Source of the DNA: an uncultured Clostridia bacterium
Lineage (GTDB): Bacteria; Bacillota; Clostridia; Saccharofermentanales; Saccharofermentanaceae
Reading direction: 5' to 3'
DNA length: 64,000 nt
Assembly (NCBI GenBank): GCA_946403085.1
Contig: CAMIYM010000011.1
Coordinates: forward strand, 19,704-83,703
Under the pieces are notes generated by a model. That model did no database searches. It saw nothing but the letters and a program-made list of their open reading frames with translations, and was not told where the DNA came from. This document shows positions 35,079-43,982 of the stretch, piece by piece. Position 1 is the first letter of the stretch. Every line of letters starts with the position of its first letter. Position numbers and translations under genes: made by a program.

Positions 35079-36353
35079 ATGGAAAGCTTAGTTAGGGACA
35101 GTATCGAAAACTACAGAAAATACGGTGTCAGCAGTAAGGCTATAGATGCTGCAGTTAAGGCTGAAGAGGCTTTGGCTGATGTATATGCCCGCATAGATGA
35201 CATCGTGACATATAACGAACTTAAGGTTTTGGACGCTTTCAGGAGCGAGAAGTTCTCAGACACACATATGGGCATGACTTCCGGCTACGGCTACGATGAC
35301 GTTGGCAGGGAGAAGATCGAGAATATCTTTGCCAGAGTCTTCGGCGCACAGAAAGCATATGTAAGATGGCAGATCAGCACAGGTTCACAGGCGATCTCTG
35401 CAATGCTTTACGGAGCATTAAGACCCGGTGACATCATGCTGTCCGTTACCGGAAGACCTTATGACACCCTGATGGCTACTATCGGTCTTTCTTCCGGTGA
35501 TAATGCCATGTCACTCATGTCATATGGAATCAAGTATGAAGAAGTGGAGCTTAAGCCTGACGGCACTCCCGATCTTGATGCTATCCGCGCTGCCATAAAG
35601 CCTGAGACTAAGATGGTATTCATTCAGAAGTCCAGAGGCTATACGGGAAGAAGAGCGCTTCTTTGCGATGACATAGAGAAGATCGCATCTCTTGCCCATT
35701 CGATCAGAAAAGACATAATCGTTGCCGTAGATAATTGCTATGGAGAATTCACCGAGAAGAGAGAGCCTCTCGAAGCCGGTGCAGATGTCATTGCCGGATC
35801 CCTCATAAAGAATCCCGGCGGCGGAATCGCCAGAACAGGCGGATATATCGCTGGCAGGGAAGATCTTGTGGAGAATGCTGCAAGACACCTCACTACACCC
35901 GGATTGGGAAGTGAAGTCGGTCCTACATTAGGCGCCAACTCCATGATCGCCAGAGGCCTTTTCACGGCTCCCCAGTGCGTAGGCGAATGCCTTAAGGGTG
36001 CTATTTTCGCAGCAGAGATACTGGGCAATGAAGGATATAAGACAAGTCCTGCTTCTGACGAAGTAAGAGGCGATATAGTTCAGACGATAGAATTCGGTGA
36101 TCCTGATAAGATGAGCCGTTTCTGCGCTGCCATCCAGTCCTGTTCACCGGTTGATTCATTTGTTACTCCGGTTCCGTGGGATATGCCGGGCTACGATGAC
36201 CAGGTCATTATGGCTGCAGGTGCTTTCGTTCAGGGCGCTACAACAGAGCTTTCATGTGACGGCCCCATCAAGCCGCCATATATCGCATATATGCAGGGAA
36301 GTCTCGCCAAGGAACAGGCTAAGCTTGCCTGTATGCTTGCCATCGGAGGTTAA
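35079..36353 (+). CDS. YnbB-family PLP enzyme (aluminium-resistance / methionine gamma-lyase-like)
   Basis: Cys/Met metabolism-type PLP-dependent fold of the family annotated as cystathionine beta-lyase-like, linked by name to aluminium resistance. It is 424 aa. The PLP lysine is Lys244 in IAGSLIKNPGGGIARTGGYI; ISTGSQAISAMLYGAL binds phosphate and VAVDNCYGEFTE provides the ring-nitrogen Asp. Early residues HMGMTSGYGYDDVGRE are a family signature. There is no ribosome-binding site before the ATG and the promoter abuts it, so the mRNA appears leaderless. It begins a run with the HlyD-like gene and yggS (gaps of 5 and 1 nt), an arrangement I associate with Clostridia. Confidence 0.88.
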   Translation: MESLVRDSIENYRKYGVSSKAIDAAVKAEEALADVYARIDDIVTYNELKVLDAFRSEKFSDTHMGMTSGYGYDDVGREKIENIFARVFGAQKAYVRWQISTGSQAISAMLYGALRPGDIMLSVTGRPYDTLMATIGLSSGDNAMSLMSYGIKYEEVELKPDGTPDLDAIRAAIKPETKMVFIQKSRGYTGRRALLCDDIEKIASLAHSIRKDIIVAVDNCYGEFTEKREPLEAGADVIAGSLIKNPGGGIARTGGYIAGREDLVENAARHLTTPGLGSEVGPTLGANSMIARGLFTAPQCVGECLKGAIFAAEILGNEGYKTSPASDEVRGDIVQTIEFGDPDKMSRFCAAIQSCSPVDSFVTPVPWDMPGYDDQVIMAAGAFVQGATTELSCDGPIKPPYIAYMQGSLAKEQAKLACMLAIGG

Positions 36354-36358
36354 CTGGA

Positions 36359-38509
36359 ATGGCTGACGGTAAGCAGTGGTACAACAGTCCCGAGCAAGGT
36401 CCTTCCAAAAGACCCGGAGGTAAGCCTCAGGGTGCTGCCAGGCAGCGTAAGCCCGGTGCCAAGCCTCAGGCAGGTGCTCCCGGCAACAGACCTGCTGCAA
36501 GACCTCAGGGCAATAAAGCTCAGAGACCTCAGGGTAATCCTTATGGTATGAAGAACGGTGCTAAGCGTCCTTCCGGAGCCAAGCCCGTATCCAAGCATGG
36601 ACATGTACCTGCATCAAAGGCGCAGCAAAGACCGCAGGCTCCTGCAAATACAGGAAAGAGTATTATTCCGCAGATGGATCTTACCGCTAAGTCTGTCAGC
36701 GGCCAGAATAAGCCCGTTAACAAGGCTCCTGTCAAGAAAGCTCCCGTAAAGAAGCACATGACTCCTGAGGAGAAGGCAAGAGCAAAGGAACAGCGTAAGA
36801 TCGAGATCCAGGCTAAGCGTAAAGAGGCTATGCTCAAGGAGCAGGCCAAGATCGAGAATCACGAATATAAGCGCAAGAATCCTTCTCAGAAGAGTGCTGA
36901 AAGCCGTGCGATAAGGAATGGCATCTTAGGTGCCGTTGCAGTCGCGGCTGCTCTTTTCGTGCTCGTATTCATAATCCATCACTTATATGACTTCCTCGCT
37001 GAGAAGCCTAACTTCTCTTTCGTTACGACGGGCTCAGTCGAGCATACCATCGGTGCAAAAGCACTTGTTGTAAGAGATGAGACGATCATCAACAGCTCAA
37101 ATACAGGTGAACTTGTAACTCAGATCACTGAGGGTTCCAGAGTCGCTAAGGGCCAGAGTCTTGCTATCGTAGTTCCTGAAGACATGAAGTCTGTCGTTCA
37201 GGACTTAAGAAATGTCCAGTCACAGATCTCAGACGTCCAGCAGGAGCTTATCCTTGCCGGCGGTTCAGCTGAAGCAGATGTCATTTACAGAAACTACAAT
37301 AAGAACCTTTCATCTATCCTTGACTCAGTCAGATTCGATGCCATGGGCGGCAATCTGAGCAACATGTCTTCTTACGGTTCTTCCGTTAACGTTATCCTGG
37401 ATGAGCGTGAAGACGAGATGAGTAAGATCAATTTTGCCGATGAGAGAATTACGGTATTGAGAAATGATGAGGCTGTATATGAGGCCCAGGTCGAAAAGTA
37501 TGCGTCAGTCATTACTGCTGACAGACCGGGTATCGTCTCATTCCGACTTGACGGTAAAGAGCAGGTTCTCGATTACAAGACATTCCTTACGTTGCCTGCC
37601 AAGGATATCAAGGATTATATCAACAATTCAGTAGGCGCCATCTCTTCTGACCTCAGTGTTGAAGCAGATACTCCTGTAGTAAGAATAGCCCAGAACGAGA
37701 GCCAGTATCTTTCTGTCTATCTCTCTTCTAATGATGCCGGTGCATCTGACTTCGCGGTCGGAACCCTTCATGACATCAACGTCCGTACTGAAGGTGTCGC
37801 CATCGATAACTGCGAGGTCGTACGCTGTGAGAATGATGCGAACGGAATGCTCATCACTTTCCGCACATCAAGATGTGTCGAAGCTCTTCTTGACTTGAGA
37901 ACGGTTGATATCGAGATCGTTATTACCGAGACGAACGGAATGAGAGTTTCTGTTCCGAGCCTTGTTAACATCGAATATGCGCCCAAGGGCAATCCTTGCT
38001 TCTGTGTATATATCGACCCCAGTGCGAATGCGAGCATGGATACATTCGGCGAAGGTGCTATCTTTAATCTGACTATACTCCCCAAGGAAAAGAAGGATGA
38101 AGAGGGCAAGGTCGTTGAACAGCAGAATTCTTCTGTCGGAGGATGCACGGTCGTTTACAGGGAGGTCCTCTCTGACGGAGGCATGCTCGTCGGCTTCTCC
38201 ACACCTAATGACTTCTCCAACCTGAAGAAATTAGACAGACTCTATACGGCAGGCTATACTGCATCGTTCGTTGATACTGCGACCGGTCTTGGAATCATGA
38301 GCGAGAAGGTCAAGATATATGATTTCTCCGGTATCGCTTCCGTATATACTAATAAACAGGGCTTCGTTGAAGAGGTCAGAGTACTCGTATTGGATAACGA
38401 CAGAGAGTTTGCCATCATCGATAAGATCGGCAAGTCATCTGTTCCGAATCTCAACACGGTAATCATTACAAATCCTAAGACTGTCAAGCCCGGAGATAAG
38501 GTCGATTAA
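36359..38509 (+). CDS. HlyD/RND-adaptor-like single-pass membrane protein
   Basis: 716 aa. Residues 1-180 are a disordered, basic segment rich in Pro, Gln, Lys and Gly, with PVKKAPVKKH-type repeats. A single membrane segment (about 185-210, GILGAVAVAAALFVLVFIIH) follows. The rest is extracytoplasmic and starts with a barrel-sandwich-like VVRDETIINSSNTGELV, EGSRVAKGQSLAIVVPEDM, as in membrane-fusion (HlyD-type) proteins, then a coiled coil and the closing half of the lipoyl-like fold. No transporter partner is adjacent. Its fixed position beside yggS and sepF suggests a cell-envelope or division role in Gram-positive cells, not export across an outer membrane; this is inference. Confidence 0.75.
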   Translation: MADGKQWYNSPEQGPSKRPGGKPQGAARQRKPGAKPQAGAPGNRPAARPQGNKAQRPQGNPYGMKNGAKRPSGAKPVSKHGHVPASKAQQRPQAPANTGKSIIPQMDLTAKSVSGQNKPVNKAPVKKAPVKKHMTPEEKARAKEQRKIEIQAKRKEAMLKEQAKIENHEYKRKNPSQKSAESRAIRNGILGAVAVAAALFVLVFIIHHLYDFLAEKPNFSFVTTGSVEHTIGAKALVVRDETIINSSNTGELVTQITEGSRVAKGQSLAIVVPEDMKSVVQDLRNVQSQISDVQQELILAGGSAEADVIYRNYNKNLSSILDSVRFDAMGGNLSNMSSYGSSVNVILDEREDEMSKINFADERITVLRNDEAVYEAQVEKYASVITADRPGIVSFRLDGKEQVLDYKTFLTLPAKDIKDYINNSVGAISSDLSVEADTPVVRIAQNESQYLSVYLSSNDAGASDFAVGTLHDINVRTEGVAIDNCEVVRCENDANGMLITFRTSRCVEALLDLRTVDIEIVITETNGMRVSVPSLVNIEYAPKGNPCFCVYIDPSANASMDTFGEGAIFNLTILPKEKKDEEGKVVEQQNSSVGGCTVVYREVLSDGGMLVGFSTPNDFSNLKKLDRLYTAGYTASFVDTATGLGIMSEKVKIYDFSGIASVYTNKQGFVEEVRVLVLDNDREFAIIDKIGKSSVPNLNTVIITNPKTVKPGDKVD

Positions 38510-38510
38510 C

Positions 38511-39248
38511 ATGAAGTACGATTATACTGAAGAACTGAAGAAAAAAATCTCAGATAATATCTTATCCGTTAGACAATCAATTGATGAAGCATGTGCTGCC
38601 TGTGGAAGAGAGAAGGGCAGCGTTACACTTATCGGTGTCACAAAAGTATTCCCTGTGGGATATGCTGAGTCTGCCGCTTTGTCCGGACTTAAAGATCTCG
38701 GCGAGAACCGTGTTCAGGAACTTGTTCCCAAGGTCGAGAGATTTTCGAGCCTGGGGATCGATGCTAACTGGCATCTTATAGGTACATTACAGAAGAATAA
38801 GGTTAAATACATAATAGGTAAGACGAGTCTTATTCACTCTGTAAACACATTGGAGCTTGCCGAGGAAATATCGAAAAGATCAGCAAGTAACAATGTTACT
38901 ACCTCTGTTTTACTGCAGGCAAATGTATCAGGTGAAGAGAGCAAGCACGGCTTCGCTCCGCACGAATTAAAGCCTGCCATAGATAAGATAATGGATCTTC
39001 CTTCTATTAAGATATGCGGCCTTATGACGATGGCTCCGATAGAAGAATATGAAGGTCAGGCCAGAGAAGTATTTGCAAAAACAAGAGTAATATTCGAAGA
39101 TCTTAAGAGCTATACCGGTCTGGACAGCTGGAAAGTGCTGTCCATGGGTATGAGCCAGGACTATAAGAGTGCCATTTATGAGGGTTCCACACATGTCAGG
39201 ATCGGTACTGCCATATTCGGAAACCGCGCTGAATACAAGCCTTTGTAA
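38511..39248 (+). CDS. yggS: YggS-family PLP homeostasis protein
   Basis: PLP-binding protein (PLPBP family) that buffers pyridoxal phosphate and affects amino-acid pools. It is 245 aa, with the PLP lysine Lys45 in LIGVTKVFP. Further family blocks are LGENRVQELVPKV, WHLIGTLQKNKVKYI, IHSVNTLELAEEI, GEESKHGF, CGLMTMAP and SMGMSQDYKSAIYEGSTHVRIGTAIFG. It begins 1 nt after the HlyD-like gene. It corresponds to ylmE, the upstream neighbour of sepF (ylmF) in Firmicutes division clusters. Confidence 0.95.
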   Translation: MKYDYTEELKKKISDNILSVRQSIDEACAACGREKGSVTLIGVTKVFPVGYAESAALSGLKDLGENRVQELVPKVERFSSLGIDANWHLIGTLQKNKVKYIIGKTSLIHSVNTLELAEEISKRSASNNVTTSVLLQANVSGEESKHGFAPHELKPAIDKIMDLPSIKICGLMTMAPIEEYEGQAREVFAKTRVIFEDLKSYTGLDSWKVLSMGMSQDYKSAIYEGSTHVRIGTAIFGNRAEYKPL

Positions 39249-39426
39249 CATTGTTCGATTAAATAATCCTGATTTTTGTTACATTTTGTAATAAAACCCC
39301 GCTTTAAGTTACCTTCTTGTGTCATATTGCCCAAAACTATTGAGGCGAAAATCAAAGTTCGTTAATATCCGAAGTATCTTATATGAATGTCCTTGGTCGG
39401 GCGAATTATTAAGGAGGAAAAAACAA

Positions 39427-39903
39427 ATGGGCAGTTTTAACGTTAAGAATTTCTTCGGAAGCATGTTCACACCTGTAGAAGATGAGATGGAAGAAAACTA
39501 TTACGGTGAGGATGAGGGCTACATTGAAGAAGATGCATATGAGCAGGAGCCTATTGCAGAAGAAGCTTACGTAGAGGAGCCTCGCACCTTCGTTCAGGAG
39601 CCCGCAGTTACAACACCTGTAATGCAGCAGAACGCAACAGTCATCATGCTTACACCTTATGACATCAGAACAAGCCAGATCGTTTGCGATCACATCCGTG
39701 AGGGCCACATCGTAATCTGCAATCTTACAAACACAGATAAGAATCAGAGAGTTGTTGACTATATCTCCGGCGGCGTTTATGCATTAGGCGGAAGAGTAGA
39801 GCCTACACCTGTTAAGACAACATTCGTTTGCACACCTAAGTCTGTAAACCTCGTTGTTGAGAATCAGGAAGCTGAAGTTGGCACAAAGGTTTCTGCACTC
39901 TAA
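39427..39903 (+). CDS. sepF: Cell division protein SepF
   Basis: Membrane-binding FtsZ-anchoring protein. It is 158 aa: an N-terminal amphipathic segment MGSFNVKNFFGSMF, an acidic linker (about 16-60, rich in Glu and Tyr), and the SepF core from VIMLTPYDIRTSQIV to KSVNLVVEN, including EGHIVICNLTNTDKNQRVVD and the glycine-rich YISGGVYALGG turn that supports dimer rings. ATG 39427 follows AGGAGG (39412-39417) at 9 nt. ylmG, ylmH and divIVA do not follow; a terminator ends the unit at 39935. The 178-bp upstream gap suggests its own promoter. Confidence 0.94.
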   Translation: MGSFNVKNFFGSMFTPVEDEMEENYYGEDEGYIEEDAYEQEPIAEEAYVEEPRTFVQEPAVTTPVMQQNATVIMLTPYDIRTSQIVCDHIREGHIVICNLTNTDKNQRVVDYISGGVYALGGRVEPTPVKTTFVCTPKSVNLVVENQEAEVGTKVSAL

Positions 39904-39934
39904 TCAATAGCTGATTAACCAAAAAAGAAATAAC

Positions 39935-39964
39935 GGGTTGTCATTATGACAACCCTTTTTCTTT
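39935..39964 (+). terminator. Intrinsic terminator after sepF
   Basis: A perfect 8-bp stem GGGTTGTC with GACAACCC over a 5-nt loop, followed by TTTTTCTTT. Confidence 0.93.
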
Positions 39965-40080
39965 GCCCGGAATTCCGCGAAAAGCGTCTTTATATAGGTA
40001 TTTAAAATCTTGAATAAAATATCTTTGTTCATATATAATAAGATTTGAATTAGTCAAATTAGACTCGGAGGATAGATTAA

Positions 40081-40734
40081 ATGACGGTTGAAGATCGCGA
40101 ATACTTGTTTGATCAGGCTCAGCAGCTTTCTGAGATCCTGAATGAGGAGTGCGTCGAGCTTTTGGGGATGCTCGAGAAGATTGAAGACAGAGTAGCTATT
40201 TCAAGACGTATCAATAAGCTTGAAGATGACGGAGATCATGTTTTCCACGCATTTGCTGACAGGCTTCATGAAGTGGAGCAGGATCCTGAAAAGAGAATGT
40301 ATATTTTCCAGATGGCCAGACATATCGAAGAGTGCGTTGATATGATCGATGAACTCTCTATGACCATTGTCCGTTACAACACAAGAACTGTTAATCCGGG
40401 CATGAAGGCAAGTGTTAATGCTATCGCAGGATGCGTTAAGAAGGAGATGCATCTTCTTAACATCATGCGTACATATGAGCCTGAGCATAAGGATATGTTC
40501 ATCAGAGCCATCAATGAATTCGATGCTTTTAAGGTAGACTTCTATAAGATGTATGACATGCTTATCTTCGGCCTTTTCTCACAGGCTCACGATACAGTTG
40601 ACATCATCAGATGCAAGGCTATCTATGACGCAGTAAAGGATATTTTCAAGGCGTTTGAAGTAAGTGCTGATGACTGCTACAAGTTCATCATGGCAAGCAA
40701 TCACGGCTCTTATTTTTTCGCTAACAAAAGATAA
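40081..40734 (+). CDS. PhoU-like DUF47 protein
   Basis: 217-aa all-helical protein of the DUF47/PhoU-like family, with a four-helix pattern and conserved acidic clusters INKLEDDGDHVFHAFADRLHE and ARHIEECVDMIDELS that in PhoU-type proteins bind metals. DUF47 genes usually precede a PiT phosphate transporter and modulate it; none is present here, so the partner lies elsewhere or the role differs. CGGAGGA at 40066-40072 precedes the ATG. Confidence 0.85.
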   Translation: MTVEDREYLFDQAQQLSEILNEECVELLGMLEKIEDRVAISRRINKLEDDGDHVFHAFADRLHEVEQDPEKRMYIFQMARHIEECVDMIDELSMTIVRYNTRTVNPGMKASVNAIAGCVKKEMHLLNIMRTYEPEHKDMFIRAINEFDAFKVDFYKMYDMLIFGLFSQAHDTVDIIRCKAIYDAVKDIFKAFEVSADDCYKFIMASNHGSYFFANKR

Positions 40735-40778
40735 TTAACACAACTTAATCTGATCAGATCTTATTCATCATTTTTGTC

Positions 40779-43700
40779 ATGACTAACAAGGTCTCTTTGC
40801 CGGACAACTATCATATAGTCTGGTCCGAGGAATTTAACGGTACTTCAATCAACAAGGAAGTCTGGAGCGCTAATGAGTGTGCGCCTGGATGGTTTGATGA
40901 CGGACTTGAAGAATACCGTGGAGATGAATGCCTTGAAGTCAAAGACGGATGTCTGGTGATAAGGCCAAAGACTGTTAAGGACAGTTCCGGAAAGATGCAT
41001 TATGCATCCGGCAGGATCAGTTCTTTTGGCAAGAAAGATTTCACATACGGAAAGATCATCGCCAGGATCAAAGTACCCAAAGCAAAAGGACTTTTGAGTT
41101 ATATCAGGCTCATGCCTTCTGAAGGTTACGATAAGGCGGTAGGAAACTATAAGGAGTTTCCTCTTCATGGCCAGATAGATATGGTGGAGATAGAAGGCAG
41201 CTGTACTGATGAGGCTCAATCCTGCATCGCTTTCGGTTATCCTTACACGCAGCGTTCCGGCAGTTACAGAAGACTTAATACAGATTTCTCTTCTGATTTC
41301 CATATATTTGCATGTGAATGGGATCAGGATGAGATCATATTCTCATGTGACGGCAAAGAGTATTACAGATCATCTTACTGGTTCTCGAGAAACGGTGAGA
41401 ATGAAGAAGCATATCCTGCACCTTTTGATAAGCCTTTCCACCTGGTGATCGGAGTCTCTGCAAAAGGTGAGAACCCGGTTAACGGAAAAGATTCTGAAGA
41501 AGGTGAGGCTGAGCTTCTCGTCGATTATGTCAGGGTTTATCAGAAACCGATACATAACAGGGAAGTAAGAAGGCCTGCAAGGGTCTTATCGCTTGATACA
41601 GGCGACGGAAACGGCGAAAAGAAGAACAATTCTTTATATGTAGCTGAAGGCGATCTGAACGCGAATGTAAGCTTCATGGAAGATGAGCTTATAATAACTC
41701 CTTCATATATTTCAGGACTTTCAGGTGAGACCAGACTTTTACAGGGCGGTCTGTCATTCAAAAAAGGTGAAGTATATGAATTCTCATTTGACGGCCGTTC
41801 TGATGAGGAGCGTCCGATAAGATGCATCTTCAAGTCAGATGAAGATAATGAAGAGGTCGCAGAACCTTTTGTTATCAGGCTCGACAGGAACTGGCAGAAG
41901 CACAGGATGCTCTTTGAGGCTAAGAAGGATTATGACAGTGCTTCCATTGTCTTCGCCATCAATGCCATATCAAAGTCATCGATCCATATTCGTAATATCC
42001 TGCTTAAGAAATCAAAGGGAACTACTGAGACAAGGAAACTTCTTGCTGTCTGCGGCGTATGGGACGATTCCGATAACTACAGCCTTTTCCTTAAGGCATT
42101 GCAGACAGAAGAGATCAACAAGGAATTCATAATCTCGAGTTTTACTTTCAATGTCGATAATCCTGATCCGGTACAGACTGAACTTGAATTGAATTTTGCT
42201 GATCTTCTTATGAAGATGGATCTCGCGTGCCTGATTATTTTCGGTGAGATGATCAAGTCAAAGGAAGTAATCGACAGACTTGTCGAGATCGGTCACAAGA
42301 AAGACATTCCGGTAATTACTTTCCAGCATCCTGTTAAGGGATGTATCAATGCTGATTTTGAATACGATTCCGCATTCGAGAAGATCGTCAGGCATGTTGT
42401 CGAAGAACATGGCGCGAAAAGGCTCGACATGTTCGGAGGCTTCAGGAACAACCCGTTCTCTGAGGCGAGAATAGAGATATTCAAAAGAGTCCTTGATGAG
42501 CACGGAATCGATCCCTCATCTGCGAATATCTATTACGGAGATTTCTGGCAGGCACCTGCATTTAATGTCATGGATGACCTGCTTGCCAAAGGGTACGACA
42601 TTCCTGACGCGATCATCTGTGCCAACGATTCAATGGCGATAGGTGTTATCGATGCTCTTGATAAGTATGGTAAGAAAGTTCCTGATGACGTGATTGTTAC
42701 AGGCTTTGACGGTATCTGGCAGGGTCAGTTCAACGATCCTGTATTAACGACATGCGAGCTTGATTATAAGAAGATACCTGAGGAGATCCTGTTAAGGATC
42801 AGAGAATGGAATGAACGGAAGAATCTGAAAGATGATACTTTCCTCATTCCTTACAAGTCATTGTTCATGCAGTCCTGCGGATGTAAGAAGCGTTCTGAAT
42901 TCCCCTGGTCTAAGACTGTAGATGTGCTCGCTGAAGAGAATCAGGATTCATTCAGACACATGCTCGAGATGGGCCGTTTTGTATCCAGGATGACATCATC
43001 TGATAATCTCGACGAGGCTGCTGACAACCTCCAGAACTCGATCTGGATGTGGAGAAGCCAGTACTACTTTGTCGGTGTTGTAGAACCTGATGAATGCTGC
43101 CATTCGATCTTCCACGGAAGAGAAAACAAATATACATTTGCAGAGAAGTTCTACCGCATGACAAGACCGATGCCTGACTACGATATCATCTTAGCTCCGG
43201 ACAGCAGTATCAATGTTCTTCTCTTCAAGCAGATCAGATCCAATACCGAATCTTTCGGTTATGTCATCAACGGTTATGACAATGTCTCGATGAGATCCGA
43301 ACAGCGCTTTGAAGAGTTTGGAAACTTCATCAATGCTGCTGTTAATGCCGTAAACAACAACCGTAAACTCATATCTGCAAGCAGGGCAAATGAGATGCTC
43401 TCAGAGCAGGATTTCCTTACCGGTCTTTATAACCGCAGAGGCTTTTTCTCTGTGCTTAAAAAGCTTCTTAATACTTCTGCCAATGCCGGAAGAAATCTGT
43501 CACTGTTCTCGATCGATATGGACAGGCTTAAGGGTATAAACGATACATACGGACATGAGAATGGTGACATAGCCATTCAGACGCTTGCCAGAGCCATCCT
43601 GAAGTATGTAAGAGATAACGGTATCGCTGCAAGATACGGCGGCGATGAATTCGCATTTGCGATAATAGGTGATAAGGCGCTTGAAGGCGATATCAAGAAG

Positions 43701-43892
43701 ATCAGAAAAGAGATCGAGCAGAATGCCGCTAATGATCCTGCCATGACAGACAAGCCTTTCGAAGTCGGAGCCAGCCTTGGCATATCAGAGCGTGAGATAA
43801 ACAGTGATATCGACATCGAAGACATGATACATGAAGCTGATGCCAAGATGTACGCTGATAAGATGTCAAGAAAAAAACTTCGCGGTCTTTGA
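40779..43892 (+). CDS. GH16-like pseudoenzyme / carbohydrate-binding / LacI-type sensor / GGDEF diguanylate cyclase fusion
   Basis: 1037 aa, without signal peptide or membrane segment, so cytoplasmic. Residues 8-257 form a glycoside hydrolase family 16 domain (HIVWSEEFNGTSINKEVWS at the start, LLVDYVRVYQKP at the end). The catalytic motif reads GQIDMVEIEG at 131-140: Gln132 replaces the Glu nucleophile of E-I-D-x-x-E, while Asp134 and Glu137 remain. Residues of about 265-412 resemble a CBM4/9-like jelly roll (GEVYEFSFDGRSDEERPI). Residues 417-700 form a LacI/PBP1-type sugar-binding domain (ICANDSMAIGVIDALDKYG, VTGFDGIW) closing with SCGCKK. A GAF-like linker precedes the GGDEF domain (865-1037; YGGDEF at 954-958). 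The inhibitory RxxD site is changed to RDNG. I see no ribosome-binding site. A second LacI-type/GGDEF gene follows. Likely role: c-di-GMP synthesis controlled by an oligosaccharide. Confidence 0.87.
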   Translation: MTNKVSLPDNYHIVWSEEFNGTSINKEVWSANECAPGWFDDGLEEYRGDECLEVKDGCLVIRPKTVKDSSGKMHYASGRISSFGKKDFTYGKIIARIKVPKAKGLLSYIRLMPSEGYDKAVGNYKEFPLHGQIDMVEIEGSCTDEAQSCIAFGYPYTQRSGSYRRLNTDFSSDFHIFACEWDQDEIIFSCDGKEYYRSSYWFSRNGENEEAYPAPFDKPFHLVIGVSAKGENPVNGKDSEEGEAELLVDYVRVYQKPIHNREVRRPARVLSLDTGDGNGEKKNNSLYVAEGDLNANVSFMEDELIITPSYISGLSGETRLLQGGLSFKKGEVYEFSFDGRSDEERPIRCIFKSDEDNEEVAEPFVIRLDRNWQKHRMLFEAKKDYDSASIVFAINAISKSSIHIRNILLKKSKGTTETRKLLAVCGVWDDSDNYSLFLKALQTEEINKEFIISSFTFNVDNPDPVQTELELNFADLLMKMDLACLIIFGEMIKSKEVIDRLVEIGHKKDIPVITFQHPVKGCINADFEYDSAFEKIVRHVVEEHGAKRLDMFGGFRNNPFSEARIEIFKRVLDEHGIDPSSANIYYGDFWQAPAFNVMDDLLAKGYDIPDAIICANDSMAIGVIDALDKYGKKVPDDVIVTGFDGIWQGQFNDPVLTTCELDYKKIPEEILLRIREWNERKNLKDDTFLIPYKSLFMQSCGCKKRSEFPWSKTVDVLAEENQDSFRHMLEMGRFVSRMTSSDNLDEAADNLQNSIWMWRSQYYFVGVVEPDECCHSIFHGRENKYTFAEKFYRMTRPMPDYDIILAPDSSINVLLFKQIRSNTESFGYVINGYDNVSMRSEQRFEEFGNFINAAVNAVNNNRKLISASRANEMLSEQDFLTGLYNRRGFFSVLKKLLNTSANAGRNLSLFSIDMDRLKGINDTYGHENGDIAIQTLARAILKYVRDNGIAARYGGDEFAFAIIGDKALEGDIKKIRKEIEQNAANDPAMTDKPFEVGASLGISEREINSDIDIEDMIHEADAKMYADKMSRKKLRGL

Positions 43893-43982
43893 CTTAATCA
43901 TCAACATAAAGCGGGTTGTCTGATAAATATCCCTTCTGATATGTTAGTATTATTTTATCTTTTGAAGGGAACCTGACGGTAT

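Noticed and set aside
39279..39291. TTACATTTTGTAA inverted repeat upstream of sepF
   Set aside because: Perfect 5-bp arms, but the region is very A/T-rich and a short palindrome is expected by chance; no matching regulator known.
43905..43935. Terminator after the GH16-GGDEF gene
   Set aside because: GCGGGTTGTCTGATAA resembles the left arm of the local terminators, but the right arm is degraded to ATATCCC, so no stable stem forms.
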